NCBI RefSeq assembly: GCF_014696355.1
Contig: NZ_JACJQA010000033.1
Coordinates: 62,001 to 126,000, forward strand
Length of the DNA stretch: 64,000 nt
Reading direction: 5' to 3'
Source of the DNA: Pseudanabaena sp. FACHB-1998
GTDB taxonomy: Bacteria; Cyanobacteriota; Cyanobacteriia; Pseudanabaenales; Pseudanabaenaceae
The position numbers and the translations under genes were made by a program. This document shows, one piece after another, positions 53,664 to 63,080 of the stretch. A model generated the notes under the pieces. The model did not search any database. It was not told the DNA's origin and worked only from the letters and a program-made list of their open reading frames with translations. Each line of letters starts with the position of its first letter. Position 1 is the stretch's first letter.

Positions 53664-55256
53664 ATGTTAAGTCTCGAAAACTTCCCTTGGCTCACGTTTA
53701 TCATTGCCTTTCCCATACTTATGTCTCTTGTAGTTGCCTTTGTGCCAGACAAAGGAGATGGTAAAACCATTCGCTGGTTTGCCTTAGTAGTGGGACTGAT
53801 TGACTTTGCGGCGATCGCCTATGCCTTCTGCACAAAGTATGACTACAATAACCCCGGTCTCCAACTCGTCGAAAAATACGCATGGGTTCCTGCCTTGGGG
53901 CTAAATTGGTCAGTAGGCGTTGATGGACTTTCGATGCCCTTGGTTTTGCTGACTGGATTTATCACCACATTAGCAATCTTGGCATCCTGGCCCGTCACCC
54001 TGAAGCCACGCTTATTTTATTTTTTACTGCTATCGATGTATGGCGCACAGATTGCCGTCTTTGCAGTACAAGATATGTTGCTGTTTTTCTTGACATGGGA
54101 ATTGGAGCTAATTCCTGTATACCTCTTGCTATCGATCTGGGGGGGCTACAAGCGTCTCTATGCCGCTACCAAGTTTATTCTTTACACAGCGATCGGCTCT
54201 CTATTTATCCTTGTGGCAGGGCTTGCCATGGCTTTTTATGGCGATACTGTCTCCTTTGATATGCAGACCCTCGCCAACAAAGACTATCCGCTTACCTTCC
54301 AGCTATTAGCCTATGGTGCATTTTTGATTTCCTACGGGGTCAAGTTGCCCATCTTCCCTCTGCATACTTGGCTACCTGACGCTCACGGAGAAGCTACCGC
54401 TCCCGTGCATATGCTCCTTGCAGGGATTCTCTTAAAAATGGGTGGTTATGCCCTAATGCGGATGAATGCAGGGATGTTACCTGAAGCTCATGCTTACTTT
54501 GCGCCGATCTTGGTGATTTTGGGGATCGTGAATATTATCTATGCGGCTCTCACCTCTTTTGCTCAAAGAAGCCTGAAACGCAAAATTGCTTATTCATCAA
54601 TTTCCCACATGGGCTTTGTGCTGATCGGTTTAGCTTCATTTACCGACCTCGGTACAAGTGGCGCAATGTTGCAAATGATTTCCCACGGACTAATCGGCGC
54701 AAGCTTATTCTTTCTGGTGGGCGCAACCTACGATCGCACTCATACTCTCATTCTTGATGAGATGGGTGGCGTGGGTCAAAAGATGCCGAAAATCTTTGCG
54801 ATGTTTACAACCTGTTCGCTTGCGTCCCTTGCACTTCCGGGAATGAGCGGCTTTGTTGCGGAAGTCATGATTTTTGTCGGATTTGCGACTAGCGATGCCT
54901 ATAGCGGTACGTTTAAAGTGATTGCCCTCTTATTGATGGCTGTGGGTGTGATTTTAACGCCCGTTTATCTGTTGTCGATGCTGCGCGAAATTTTCTATGG
55001 CAAGGAGAATACTGAGCTTACTTCTCATCAAGAGCTAATTGATGCGGAACCTCGCGAAGTATTCATCATCGCTTGTCTGTTGATTCCCATCATCGGTATT
55101 GGCTTCTATCCGAAGATCGTTACGCAAATGTACGATGCGACTACGACTAAGTTGGCAGGTGTGTTGCGGGATGCAGTGCCTGTCTTAGCCAATAAGCGCG
55201 ATAACAAGCGCTTAGCTTCTATCCAAGCTCAAGCAGCACCAAGTCTAACTAAATAA
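53664..55256 (+). CDS. ndhD: NAD(P)H-quinone oxidoreductase subunit 4 (NdhD)
   Basis: The 530-residue membrane subunit belongs to the proton-pumping antiporter-like module of cyanobacterial NDH-1. Fourteen hydrophobic segments and conserved charged residues are seen: [29 protein letters not shown] (Glu and Lys lines), [39 protein letters not shown] and [25 protein letters not shown]. NdhD1-type features (respiratory and cyclic flow) are likely, but assignment to NdhD1 versus NdhD2 needs phylogeny. ATG 53664 is chosen over TTG 53658. Confidence 0.94.
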   Translation: MLSLENFPWLTFIIAFPILMSLVVAFVPDKGDGKTIRWFALVVGLIDFAAIAYAFCTKYDYNNPGLQLVEKYAWVPALGLNWSVGVDGLSMPLVLLTGFITTLAILASWPVTLKPRLFYFLLLSMYGAQIAVFAVQDMLLFFLTWELELIPVYLLLSIWGGYKRLYAATKFILYTAIGSLFILVAGLAMAFYGDTVSFDMQTLANKDYPLTFQLLAYGAFLISYGVKLPIFPLHTWLPDAHGEATAPVHMLLAGILLKMGGYALMRMNAGMLPEAHAYFAPILVILGIVNIIYAALTSFAQRSLKRKIAYSSISHMGFVLIGLASFTDLGTSGAMLQMISHGLIGASLFFLVGATYDRTHTLILDEMGGVGQKMPKIFAMFTTCSLASLALPGMSGFVAEVMIFVGFATSDAYSGTFKVIALLLMAVGVILTPVYLLSMLREIFYGKENTELTSHQELIDAEPREVFIIACLLIPIIGIGFYPKIVTQMYDATTTKLAGVLRDAVPVLANKRDNKRLASIQAQAAPSLTK

Positions 55257-55321
55257 AAAAAGAAGGTTCGCTAAGCGAACCTTCTTTTTTTGAGAAATTG
55301 CGGTGCTTTACACCGCAATTT
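55255..55321. terminator. Two hairpins between convergent ndhD and M48 genes
   Basis: A perfect 17-bp stem 55255-55271/55275-55291 (loop TAA, A6/T7 ends) and an 11-bp stem 55295-55321 (AAATTGCGGTG/CACCGCAATTT) with a T-run. Confidence 0.88.
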
Positions 55322-55329
55322 TTTTGTTT

Positions 55330-56208
55330 TTATCTGAAGCGCGATCGCCAAATTCTTTGATATTCAGTATCGTTTAAGCCGCCAGAAGTATTGAAATTAT
55401 TAGCTTGAATCGTTTGATTAATAGCATTAATGCGATCGCCTGTAGCAGGGTGGGTACTTAAAAAGGCGGGAGCATTACCACTATTAGAACTACTTGCCAA
55501 CTTTTGCATAAACGCAGGCATTGCTCTCGCCGCAAAACCTGCTCTGGTGATATTTACTAAGCCTCGGCGATCGGCATCAAATTCAGCCTCGCGGCTATTG
55601 GGTAAACGCAAAGCCAAATTTACGCCAATATTCACTAATTGGTCATCCGCAACCCCAGCAATGGTAGCGACTCCTTGGGCGATCGCCATTTGTTTCATCT
55701 GCTCAAGGGCATGACGACCTGCAATATGTCCCATCTCATGACCGATTACACTTGCTAACTGTGCCACATTATCGGAAGCGGCGATCGTGCCAGTATTAAT
55801 GTAAACAAAGCCCCCCATGGTAGCGAAAGCGTTCAGATTATTATCATCTACAACTTGAAAAGTATAGGGAATATTAGGGCGATCGCTACTTGCTACTAGC
55901 ATTTGTCCTAAACGCTTTACGAGAGCATTTGCCGACCGATCTTGACTAATCCTCACTTCTTGCTTAATTTGGGCATCAATTTGCCTGCCTAATTGAATTT
56001 CATCATCGTCACCAATACTTGAAAGTTGGATAATTTGCACTGCTGAGGGCAAAATCCGAAATAGATCAGACAAATCTAGAGCTTTCGCAATATAAGGATT
56101 GAGGAAAAGGGCAAGTGATAAAGACATCAATAACACAAGGGCAAATTTCCCATAATGACGAAATTTTTGTCTGATTAAGCTTGATAATTTTGCGATCGAT
56201 ACTTTCAT
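55330..56208 (-). CDS. M48 family zinc metalloprotease
   Basis: From ATG 56208 the product has 292 residues, with an N-terminal membrane anchor or signal (FALVLLMSLSLALFLNPYIAKA) and the catalytic zinc motif VIGHEMGHIAGRHALEQ (HExxH) near residue 152. SREAEFDADRRGLVNITRAG supplies the third zinc ligand (Glu). The C-terminal FLSTHPATGDRINAI is typical of BepA/LoiP-like M48 proteases, which degrade or repair outer-membrane proteins in periplasm. Single gene. Confidence 0.92.
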   Translation of the reverse strand: MKVSIAKLSSLIRQKFRHYGKFALVLLMSLSLALFLNPYIAKALDLSDLFRILPSAVQIIQLSSIGDDDEIQLGRQIDAQIKQEVRISQDRSANALVKRLGQMLVASSDRPNIPYTFQVVDDNNLNAFATMGGFVYINTGTIAASDNVAQLASVIGHEMGHIAGRHALEQMKQMAIAQGVATIAGVADDQLVNIGVNLALRLPNSREAEFDADRRGLVNITRAGFAARAMPAFMQKLASSSNSGNAPAFLSTHPATGDRINAINQTIQANNFNTSGGLNDTEYQRIWRSRFR

Positions 56209-56313
56209 AATTAACAATGACCTCAACCCTTACTTAACTTATTTTATCGTGGCTTTCCTACCATCCTTAGTAGACGAAAAAAACAAGCAAAAGTTGCCGA
56301 CTCCTTTCCTAAG

Positions 56314-56385
56314 TGATGTTAAGTAGAAGTTTGTAAAGCCCTCACTCCTCTCCTGCGGGAGAGGGGTGAGGGCTTTACTTAACAT
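56314..56385. repeat. Long interrupted palindrome, CCCTCAC/GTGAGGG type
   Basis: Outer arms GATGTTAAGT/ACTTAACATC and inner arms GTAAAGCCCTCAC-CCTCTCC/GGAGAGG-GTGAGGGCTTTAC around TGCG, with an unmatched GAAGTTT bulge on the left. The CCCTCAC...CTC part resembles the insertion inside the UvrD-like gene at 11868-11955. Confidence 0.8.
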
Positions 56386-56439
56386 CAGTTCCTAACTCTA
56401 AATAATACTAATTTACGAAAGCGTAGCCATTTCTTTGCT

Positions 56440-56490
56440 CAGCGAAAAGAGAAAGTCGATGCTTCGCCTCGACCTTCTCTTTTCGCTGAT
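56440..56490. repeat. 21-bp palindrome with one mismatch
   Basis: TCAGCGAAAAGAGAA-A-GTCGA and TCGAC-C-TTCTCTTTTCGCTGA around TGCTTCGCC. Confidence 0.8.
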
Positions 56491-56981
56491 CTGGGTAAAT
56501 AGATGGAAGGGAGGAAAAGAATCTGAAACCATCAAAATTGGGGAGACCACTAAAAACAGATTTTTGGGAAGTGCTGAATGGAATTTTTACATGACCAAGA
56601 GTAGTGGAGAGAACTGTTTCGTTGCACTTGGAAGGAGAAAACCCCGACGATTTTGGTTTATAGTCCATCAATTTTTGTCATTTCCTAGCCACAGTGACTC
56701 GTCAAGCACTTTTTCGGCAAGCAACTATAAATCGCAAACCTCTGCTAAGATCTAAACCTGATAGTATCTGCTCCCAGTTTTTGATACTGTTGCTAATTTA
56801 TTTTTTCTGTCTCTGATCCGTCTGACACCAATTTCAATAAAGGCAATGCCATTATTGAAGCTTTAAAATCCCACTGGGTAAGGTTTTAGATTCTTAGAAA
56901 TATTGTGAAATGTCTAGGAATTGGTATGACTACAAACTGCTTCGCTAACAGCGACAGACCGAACCAAAAATTTGGAGTTTT

Positions 56982-58286
56982 ATGTCTTTTTCTGCTCTAG
57001 GCTTGTCCGATCAAATTGTCCGCGCCGTCACGGCACGCGGCTACACCAAGCCCACTCCCATTCAATCGCAAGCGATTCCCGTTGTGCTTTCAGGTCAAGA
57101 CCTCTTAGCAGGCGCTCAAACAGGCACTGGCAAAACCGCAGGATTTACCTTGCCAATTTTGCATTTGCTTTCTAATAAAGTAGTCAAGCGATCGCCTACA
57201 GGCAAAATCCCCATTCGTGCCTTAATCCTCACCCCCACTCGCGAACTAGCTGCCCAAGTCGAAGAAAGTGTACGGATGTATGGCAGACATTTACCACTGC
57301 AATCGATGGTGATCTATGGCGGCGTGAATATCAATCCCCAAATTAATCGTCTGAGAGGTGGTGTGGAAATCTTGGTCGCCACCCCCGGACGCTTGCTCGA
57401 CCATGTACAGCAAGGCAGATTAGATTTAAGCAAGGTGGAAATCTTGGTATTAGATGAAGCCGATCGCATGTTAGATATGGGCTTCATCCGCGATATTAGA
57501 AAAATCTTGGCGCTCTTACCAAAGCAACGCCAAAATCTTCTCTTCTCCGCGACTTTCTCCAATGAGATCAAATCCTTTGCGAGTACCTTGCTTAATCAGC
57601 CCGTATTAGTCGAAGTTGCTAGCCAAAATGCCACTTCTGATTTGGTAACTCAAAGAATTTTCCCTGTCGATCGCGATCGCAAGCGTGACTTACTCACGCA
57701 TTTGATCAAAACCCATAACTGGTATCAGGTCTTGGTATTTACTCGTACTAAGCATGGAGCTGATCGCTTAGTTAAGCAACTCCATCAAGATGACATCGTA
57801 GCGATGGCAATTCATGGCAATAAAAGCCAAGCGGCAAGGACTCGCGCCCTCGGTAAGTTCAAAGATGGCAGTTTGCAAGTCCTCGTGGCGACCGATATCG
57901 CAGCAAGGGGCTTAGACATTAGCGAACTTCCCCATGTGGTGAACTACGAGTTACCAAATGTGCCAGAGGACTATGTGCATCGCATTGGGCGGACGGGGCG
58001 TGCTGGCTCTGTGGGTGAAGCAATTTCATTGGTATGTGTGGATGAGCGTAAGTTCCTCTCTGACATCGAGAAGCTAATCAAGCGATCGCTGCCACAGGAA
58101 ATTATTGAAGGATTTGAGCCAGATCCTCGAGCAAAGCCTGAACCCATCCAAGTAGGAAGGCAAGCCAAGCATCAGCCTCGCCGAGGTCAAAGAGATAATG
58201 CGATCGCCAAACCATCATCGCCATCTCCTAGCAAGTCCCCTGCTAAACCCCAGAGAAGGCAATCTGTAGCGATAGCCCATTCCTAA
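56982..58286 (+). CDS. DEAD-box RNA helicase, RhlE-like
   Basis: The 434-residue helicase has the Q motif [14 protein letters not shown] near 20, Walker [13 protein letters not shown] near 44, [29 protein letters not shown] (DEAD), FSATFS and [10 protein letters not shown]. The C-terminal tail is short, basic and Pro/Ser-rich ([16 protein letters not shown]). Architecture (RhlE-type MDMGF, no extra domain) fits RhlE proteins that act in rRNA and mRNA processing. TTGGAG lies just upstream of the ATG. It is distinct from the CrhR-like helicase at 6364. Confidence 0.92.
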   Translation: MSFSALGLSDQIVRAVTARGYTKPTPIQSQAIPVVLSGQDLLAGAQTGTGKTAGFTLPILHLLSNKVVKRSPTGKIPIRALILTPTRELAAQVEESVRMYGRHLPLQSMVIYGGVNINPQINRLRGGVEILVATPGRLLDHVQQGRLDLSKVEILVLDEADRMLDMGFIRDIRKILALLPKQRQNLLFSATFSNEIKSFASTLLNQPVLVEVASQNATSDLVTQRIFPVDRDRKRDLLTHLIKTHNWYQVLVFTRTKHGADRLVKQLHQDDIVAMAIHGNKSQAARTRALGKFKDGSLQVLVATDIAARGLDISELPHVVNYELPNVPEDYVHRIGRTGRAGSVGEAISLVCVDERKFLSDIEKLIKRSLPQEIIEGFEPDPRAKPEPIQVGRQAKHQPRRGQRDNAIAKPSSPSPSKSPAKPQRRQSVAIAHS

Positions 58287-58290
58287 AGTT

Positions 58291-58341
58291 AAAGCAATTT
58301 TTTAAAAGTGTTGCTTGGCAACACTTTTAAAAAATTGCTTT
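58291..58341. repeat. 24-bp perfect palindrome, loop TTG
   Basis: AAAGCAATTTTTTAAAAGTG... 58291-58314 with exact complement 58318-58341. Confidence 0.9.
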
Positions 58342-58354
58342 CTTAATTCTCGAT

Positions 58355-58413
58355 CAAACCCAGAAAATTTTGAAAGCGTTGCTTTGCAACGCTTTCAAAA
58401 TTTTCTGGGTTTG
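58355..58413. repeat. 28-bp perfect palindrome, loop TTT
   Basis: CAAACCCAGAAAATTTTGAA... 58355-58382 with exact complement 58386-58413; inner core AGCGTTGC-TTT-GCAACGCT. It sits in the serS upstream region. Confidence 0.92.
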
Positions 58414-58471
58414 GGTTTGAGCGCAAAGCGCTGTATGATGCTCAGAGTGCGTTTAGGTTAAAGAAAAGTCC

Positions 58472-59746
58472 GTGTTAGACATTAAGCTCGTACGATCGCA
58501 GCCCGAACAGGTACAAGCTCGCCTCAACAGTCGAGGTAAAGGTTACGACATTAGTAGATTAGTCGAACTAGAGCAAGAAGTTCGTGCATTAGAAACTCAG
58601 CGATCGCATTTACAAGCCGAAAGCAATGACATCGGCAAGCAAGTGGGTATCAAAATGAAAGCGGGTGCGCCTGCCGCCGAAATTGAAGCACTCAAAGCGC
58701 GATCGCCCGAAATCAAACAACAACTCGCCGAGCTAGAACCCAAGGAAAAAGCATTGCGTGAAGAAAGCAATGCCATCTTGATGACCTTGCCCAATTTGCC
58801 CAGTGAAACCACCCCCATCGGCACCAATGAAGATGAAAATGTGGAAGTGCGTCGCTGGGGTGATGAATATAAAACTAGCCGTACGGACATCTTGCCCCAT
58901 TGGGAAATTGGCGAAAAGCTAGGCATTCTCAATTTTGAACGCGCTGTTAAAATTGCCCAAACTCGCTTTGTCAATCTCATTGGTGCAGGAGCCGCCCTCG
59001 AACGCGCTTTGATTCAGTTCATGCTGAATACTCACACCGCCAATGGCTACACCGAAATTGCGCCACCATTGCTTGTCAATACCGCCAGCCTGACAGGCAC
59101 AGGTCAGTTACCCAAGTTTGCTGAAGATCTCTTCAAATGCGCTGAAGATGATCTATGGTTGATTCCCACTGCGGAAGTTCCCGTTACAAACCTCTATCGC
59201 GATGAGATTTTAGATAGCGAAAATCTGCCTATTCATCACTGTGCCTATACTCCGTGCTTCCGTCGCGAAGCAGGAAGCTATGGACGCGATACGAGGGGCT
59301 TAATTCGGTTACACCAGTTCAACAAAGTGGAACTAGTCAAATTTGTACTTCCCGAAAACTCCGCCGAGGAGCATGAAAAATTAGTCCGTAATGCCGAATC
59401 GATTCTCCAAGCCTTAAAGCTTCCCTATCGAGTAATGGAGCTTTGCACAGGCGATATCGGCTTCAGTGCCGCGAAATGCTATGACCTCGAAGTATGGCTA
59501 CCAGCGGCAAATACCTATCGCGAAATTTCTAGCTGTTCTAATTTCCTCGATTTCCAAGCTCGACGTGCCAATATTCGCTTTAAAAGCAAAGGCAAAAAGG
59601 GAACAGAATTTTTGCATACTCTCAATGGGTCAGGGCTAGCGGTAGGGCGGACAATGACTGCAATTCTAGAGAATTATCAGCAACCTGACGGACGTATCTT
59701 AATTCCTGAAGTGTTACAACCTCTACTCAATCGAGAATACCTCTAG
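58472..59746 (+). CDS. serS: Seryl-tRNA synthetase
   Basis: The 424-residue class II synthetase has the N-terminal antiparallel coiled-coil arm (about residues 25-105; [29 protein letters not shown]) that contacts the variable arm of tRNA(Ser). Motif 2 ([29 protein letters not shown]) lies near 260-288, and motif 3 ([23 protein letters not shown]) near 385-407. The GTG start (58472) reads [14 protein letters not shown], the conserved beginning. TAAAGAAAAG upstream is a weak ribosome-binding site. Confidence 0.97.
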   Translation: MLDIKLVRSQPEQVQARLNSRGKGYDISRLVELEQEVRALETQRSHLQAESNDIGKQVGIKMKAGAPAAEIEALKARSPEIKQQLAELEPKEKALREESNAILMTLPNLPSETTPIGTNEDENVEVRRWGDEYKTSRTDILPHWEIGEKLGILNFERAVKIAQTRFVNLIGAGAALERALIQFMLNTHTANGYTEIAPPLLVNTASLTGTGQLPKFAEDLFKCAEDDLWLIPTAEVPVTNLYRDEILDSENLPIHHCAYTPCFRREAGSYGRDTRGLIRLHQFNKVELVKFVLPENSAEEHEKLVRNAESILQALKLPYRVMELCTGDIGFSAAKCYDLEVWLPAANTYREISSCSNFLDFQARRANIRFKSKGKKGTEFLHTLNGSGLAVGRTMTAILENYQQPDGRILIPEVLQPLLNREYL

Positions 59747-59790
59747 AAGAATTACGTGCTTCTTCTAGAAAACTAATACGAGACACCACT

Positions 59791-60462
59791 ATGGCAACGA
59801 TCCACCGACTGCATCCCGAAAATCCTCAAGCACGCACGATCGCTCAAATTGTGAATGCTTTACGCGGTGGCGCGATCATGCTCTATCCGACGGATACAGT
59901 CTATGCGATCGGTTGCGATTTAATGTCCAAGTCAGCCGTGGAGCGCGTTCGTAAACTCAAACAGATGTCGAACGATAAGCCCCTGACATTTTTATGTTCC
60001 TCGCTTTCCAATATTGCCGAATATGCGATCGTCTCTAATGCCAACTATCGCACCATGAAAAGTCTGGTTCCTGGCCCCTATACCTTCATTTTGCCAGCCA
60101 CAAAACTTGTGCCTAAATTGGTGTTAAATCCTAAACGTAAAACCACAGGGATTCGGATTCCTGATCATGGTGTATCTCAAACTATTATCGAAGCATTGGG
60201 GAATCCAATTATTTCTACATCCGCCAACTTAACCGAAGATGATATCGATGAAGAGGATTTTGCTCATCAATCCAAAAATACGAAGCAGGGGAATGTGTGC
60301 GAACTGCCAAAGATAGAACTATTCGATCGCTTTTCTAAGTTAGTAGATTTCATAGTGGATGATGGCTCTGATCATAGTTACAAAGTCTCCACAATTCTCG
60401 ATTTAACCGATGATTTAAATCCAATAGTCTTACGTCAAGGTTTAGGTGTAGCTCCTTTTTAA
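59791..60462 (+). CDS. Sua5/YciO/YrdC family protein
   Basis: The 223-residue protein has the YrdC fold: GGAIMLYPTDTVYAIGCDLM near 28-47, RKLKQMSNDKPLTFLCSSLS near 54-74, and KTTGIRIPDH with NPIISTSANLTEDD. These are the nucleotide and threonine-binding residues of threonylcarbamoyl-AMP synthases; the sequence is closer to YciO than to TsaC, so activity is uncertain. It follows serS by 44 bp on the same strand, and may be co-transcribed with it. TsaD, the later t6A enzyme, is at 28509. Confidence 0.9.
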   Translation: MATIHRLHPENPQARTIAQIVNALRGGAIMLYPTDTVYAIGCDLMSKSAVERVRKLKQMSNDKPLTFLCSSLSNIAEYAIVSNANYRTMKSLVPGPYTFILPATKLVPKLVLNPKRKTTGIRIPDHGVSQTIIEALGNPIISTSANLTEDDIDEEDFAHQSKNTKQGNVCELPKIELFDRFSKLVDFIVDDGSDHSYKVSTILDLTDDLNPIVLRQGLGVAPF

Positions 60463-60464
60463 AA

Positions 60465-60515
60465 AGATATAAAGATGTTGATTTTGCCTATGGCAAAATC
60501 AACATCTTTATATCT
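60465..60515. terminator. 24-bp perfect palindrome, loop TAT
   Basis: AGATATAAAGATGTTGATTT... 60465-60488 with exact complement 60492-60515, just after the YciO-like gene. Confidence 0.88.
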
Positions 60516-60647
60516 CAAAGCTTTAAGCATTTTGTCTATCTCAGGCGGAAGTAAAAGTTTGCTATGCTCAAATAGGTCATGCCCTAAAACTTTTTAGGCA
60601 AATTTCATATATTATATTAAAATATTTTTGATAAACATAAATTCGAT

Positions 60648-61190
60648 ATGACTCATTTTCCGATTGTTGAATATGACCAAGTGACTGATCCTAAAGTCAA
60701 AGAGGTCTATGATCAAATTTTGTCAGAACTAGGATTTGGCATTATTCCTAATATCTTCAAGTCAATGGCAATTAATCCTGATATCCTCGAAGCGAACTGG
60801 AAAAAATTTCGATCAACGATCCTCCAAGGTGATGTGCCGCGTACCCTTAAAGAAATGGTGGGGGTTGCCATTTCTCAGGCTAATAATAGCGTCTATGCGC
60901 TCAAAGTCCATTTACACGGACTATCAGCCTTAGGTATGAGTGAAGAAATTTTATCTACTTTAGTCTCTAACTTTGATGCTTGCCCATTACCAGAGCGAGA
61001 GAAGGCAGTAATTCAGTTTGGTCTATTAGCAGGGACAAATCCTCTTGCCCTTAATGAATCCCATTACCAAAAATTACAATCCTTTGGATTAGACGACTCA
61101 GAGATTTTTGAGATTGTGGCGGCCGCCGATTTATTCTCTAGCGTAAATCGCTATACCGATGCGATCGCCCTTGAAATTGACGCTTTATAG
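60648..61190 (+). CDS. AhpD/carboxymuconolactone decarboxylase-like protein lacking catalytic cysteines
   Basis: The 180-residue all-helical protein fits the AhpD-like (CMD, peroxidase-related) fold: LGFGIIPNIFKSMAINPDILEANWKKFRSTIL, then KEMVGVAISQANNSVYALKVHLHGLSALGMSEEIL and a second CMD-like half ending EIVAAADLFSSVNRYTDAI. In AhpD-like enzymes the pattern N-x-C-x-x-C-x3-H holds the redox pair; here the site reads NNSVYALKVH, with Ser and Ala instead of Cys. It therefore cannot act as a standard disulfide peroxidase reductase. Single gene; function unknown. Confidence 0.75.
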   Translation: MTHFPIVEYDQVTDPKVKEVYDQILSELGFGIIPNIFKSMAINPDILEANWKKFRSTILQGDVPRTLKEMVGVAISQANNSVYALKVHLHGLSALGMSEEILSTLVSNFDACPLPEREKAVIQFGLLAGTNPLALNESHYQKLQSFGLDDSEIFEIVAAADLFSSVNRYTDAIALEIDAL

Positions 61191-61208
61191 CGATTTTCAA
61201 ACAAGTAC

Positions 61209-61243
61209 ATAGATAAGGTGGCGCTTTGCGCCACCTTATCTAT
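61209..61243. repeat. 16-bp perfect hairpin, loop TTT
   Basis: ATAGATAAGGTGGCGC/GCGCCACCTTATCTAT between the CMD-like gene and the cyclase gene. Confidence 0.9.
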
Positions 61244-61278
61244 CTCAACAGGTAGCACAAAGGAAAACATCTTTGGCA

Positions 61279-62517
61279 ATGGATTCTTCGCCGAATTTCT
61301 CAAATGGAAAAGAACTTGAAAACTTAGATCGAGAAGAACTTCTAGTAACAGCCCGTAGTCTTCTGGCCGAAGCTCAAGCCCTTTCCGTGCGAATTGCTGC
61401 TGTTAATGAAGTCGCAACAGCGATTAATCGTTCGCTTAACCTTGACGAAATATTGCGTGTTGTCGGTAAACAAGCGAAGTGGTTACTCGACTTTGAACAT
61501 TTAAGTGTTTATCTTCTCAGAGCCAATTCGGGTAGATTTATTAAACTAATTGGAAGTTCAGTCGAGTTTAATGAATTACTCATTGCTAACAATAATAGTT
61601 TTCATAAAGCTCTAACAACTGGTCAAGCCCAGCTAGTCAAACAGACTTCTCCCAGCGATTTTTTAAGTCAATATACCTCTCAAATTATTTTACCGCTCGA
61701 GAGTTCCAAAAAAATTCTGGGAGTTATTCTTTTTGGCTCTACTCAGTCACAGGCTTACAATCAAGAAGATCTTCGTATTGGCTATTTACTAGCTTTACAG
61801 CTATCATCAGCAATTCGTAATGCTAATTCTTTTGAAGATTTAAACTTGCTCTATTCAGAAATCGAGAAAGAGAAAATCAAGTCCGATAATCTTTTGCTGA
61901 ATATTTTGCCTGCCCAAATTGCCAATGAACTAAAGTCTACGGGTAGAGTCAAGCCTGTTTATCATCCTTCTGCAACTATTCTATTTACTGATTTTAAGAA
62001 TTTTTCTAGAATATCCAAATCAATGACTCCTGAGCGTTTAGTGGCGGAGCTAGATTATTGCTTTTCGTACTTCGATCGCATTATCGAACGCTATGGCTTA
62101 GAGAAGCTCAAAACGATTGGAGATAGCTATATGTGCTGTGGTGGCATTCCTAAGCCTAATCTTACCCATCCTCTAGATGTAGTTCTGGCGGCGTTGCAAA
62201 TTCAAAAGTTTATGGAATTACGCAAACAAAAAAAACTCCAGCAAAATCTTCCCTATTGGGATACTCGGATTGGTATTCATTCTGGGGAGTTGCTAAGTGG
62301 AGTGATTGGCAAAAAAAAGTTTGTCTATGATGTGTGGGGAGATACAGTTAATCTCGCCTCAAGAATCGAATCGTCGGGGGTGGCTGGTCGGATTAATATT
62401 TCCCAAGCCACCTATGAGTTAATTCGAGATTCCTTTGATGTGGAACATCGAGGCAAGATTTTAGTGAAAAATATGGGATCAGTCGATATGTATTTAATTA
62501 AAGGGATAAAGGAATAA
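61279..62517 (+). CDS. GAF-domain class III adenylate cyclase
   Basis: From ATG 61279 the product has 412 residues: an N-terminal coiled region, a GAF domain (about 35-180), a signalling helix (LYSEIEKEKIKSDNLLLNILP) and a class III cyclase domain (about 210-410). Metal-binding Asp residues are in ILFTDFKNFS and TIGDSYM; adenine-selecting Lys (EKLKTIGDSYM) and Asp (VYDVWGDTVNLASR) indicate ATP rather than GTP use, so cAMP is the likely product. The GAF ligand is unknown. TTG 61273 is an alternative start. The small membrane protein downstream may be co-transcribed. Confidence 0.93.
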   Translation: MDSSPNFSNGKELENLDREELLVTARSLLAEAQALSVRIAAVNEVATAINRSLNLDEILRVVGKQAKWLLDFEHLSVYLLRANSGRFIKLIGSSVEFNELLIANNNSFHKALTTGQAQLVKQTSPSDFLSQYTSQIILPLESSKKILGVILFGSTQSQAYNQEDLRIGYLLALQLSSAIRNANSFEDLNLLYSEIEKEKIKSDNLLLNILPAQIANELKSTGRVKPVYHPSATILFTDFKNFSRISKSMTPERLVAELDYCFSYFDRIIERYGLEKLKTIGDSYMCCGGIPKPNLTHPLDVVLAALQIQKFMELRKQKKLQQNLPYWDTRIGIHSGELLSGVIGKKKFVYDVWGDTVNLASRIESSGVAGRINISQATYELIRDSFDVEHRGKILVKNMGSVDMYLIKGIKE

Positions 62518-62571
62518 AATAGGCAAGCGTTCATTGCACAAACGCTGGCTTCTAGCTTTGGAAATAGAAAT

Positions 62572-62973
62572 ATGCGTACTCTCCGAAAATTACCGATATT
62601 GTCACTAGCTCTAGTATTAATTGGATTCATTGCCTATGGATGGCTATTGTCTATCCATAAAGCTGATTGGCGCATCTGGATTCCTGCGGGCGCGATCGCC
62701 TTTGGGATAGATTGGATTTTTTCGTTGGGATGGGTAGTTGCGGCTATAGCCTTTGTGTTCTTTTCTAAGGAACAGTTTGTCTTGTCGTTGGGAATTAGCG
62801 TGATTTGGGCGATGCTTATGTATGTTGCCAGAAATGAGCTTCGTGCTTTTATGAACAACAAGGGTTGGAATTTTTTTGTACTCGCTTTAATTGCAGGAAC
62901 AGGCTTAGGTTTAGGCTGGTTTACAGATACATTGCCTGCTATTCGTAGTTTTGGAGCATCTTTAATTAAATAA
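62572..62973 (+). CDS. Small membrane protein, four or five helices, unrecognised
   Basis: The 133-residue protein starts MRTLRKLPILSLALVLIGF and has hydrophobic segments near 8-28, 37-52, 53-66, 68-86 and 99-117 (FFVLALIAGTGLGLGWFT). I do not recognise a family. It lies 54 bp downstream of the adenylate cyclase on the same strand, so a membrane partner of that enzyme is conceivable but unsupported. Codon pattern and hydrophobic rhythm support real coding. Confidence 0.65.
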   Translation: MRTLRKLPILSLALVLIGFIAYGWLLSIHKADWRIWIPAGAIAFGIDWIFSLGWVVAAIAFVFFSKEQFVLSLGISVIWAMLMYVARNELRAFMNNKGWNFFVLALIAGTGLGLGWFTDTLPAIRSFGASLIK

Positions 62974-63010
62974 AAGAAAAGGGATTGCAATGCAATCCCT
63001 TTTCTTTTAT
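62970..63010. terminator. 19-bp perfect palindrome, loop AAT
   Basis: ATAAAAGAAAAGGGATTGC/GCAATCCCTTTTCTTTTAT; its left end overlaps the stop codon of the preceding gene. Confidence 0.88.
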
Positions 63011-63019
63011 GGCTTTAGT

Positions 63020-63068
63020 CCAGATAAATACCTAAAAAATCTTAGCGATTTTTTAGGTATTTATCTGG
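63020..63068. repeat. 22-bp perfect palindrome, 5-nt loop
   Basis: CCAGATAAATACCTAAAAAA... 63020-63041 with complement 63047-63068, before the end of the minus-strand TPR gene. Confidence 0.85.
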
Positions 63069-63080
63069 GTTGAAGAAAGC

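Larger units (their letters stand above)
56209..56981. other. 770-bp intergenic region upstream of RhlE-like helicase
   Basis: It holds palindromes at 56314-56385 and 56440-56490 and a partial ATACCAATT-type motif (GGAATTGGTATGACTAC near 56914). Two overlapping opposite reading frames (about 56408-56755) show no family features and are probably chance. The last 200 bp probably form a long leader of the helicase. Confidence 0.5.

Noticed and set aside
56408-56755. Two overlapping opposite open frames (88 and 106 codons) in the gap before the RhlE-like gene
   Set aside because: They overlap each other and the palindrome at 56440-56490, have no family motif, no ribosome-binding site and unusual residue composition.
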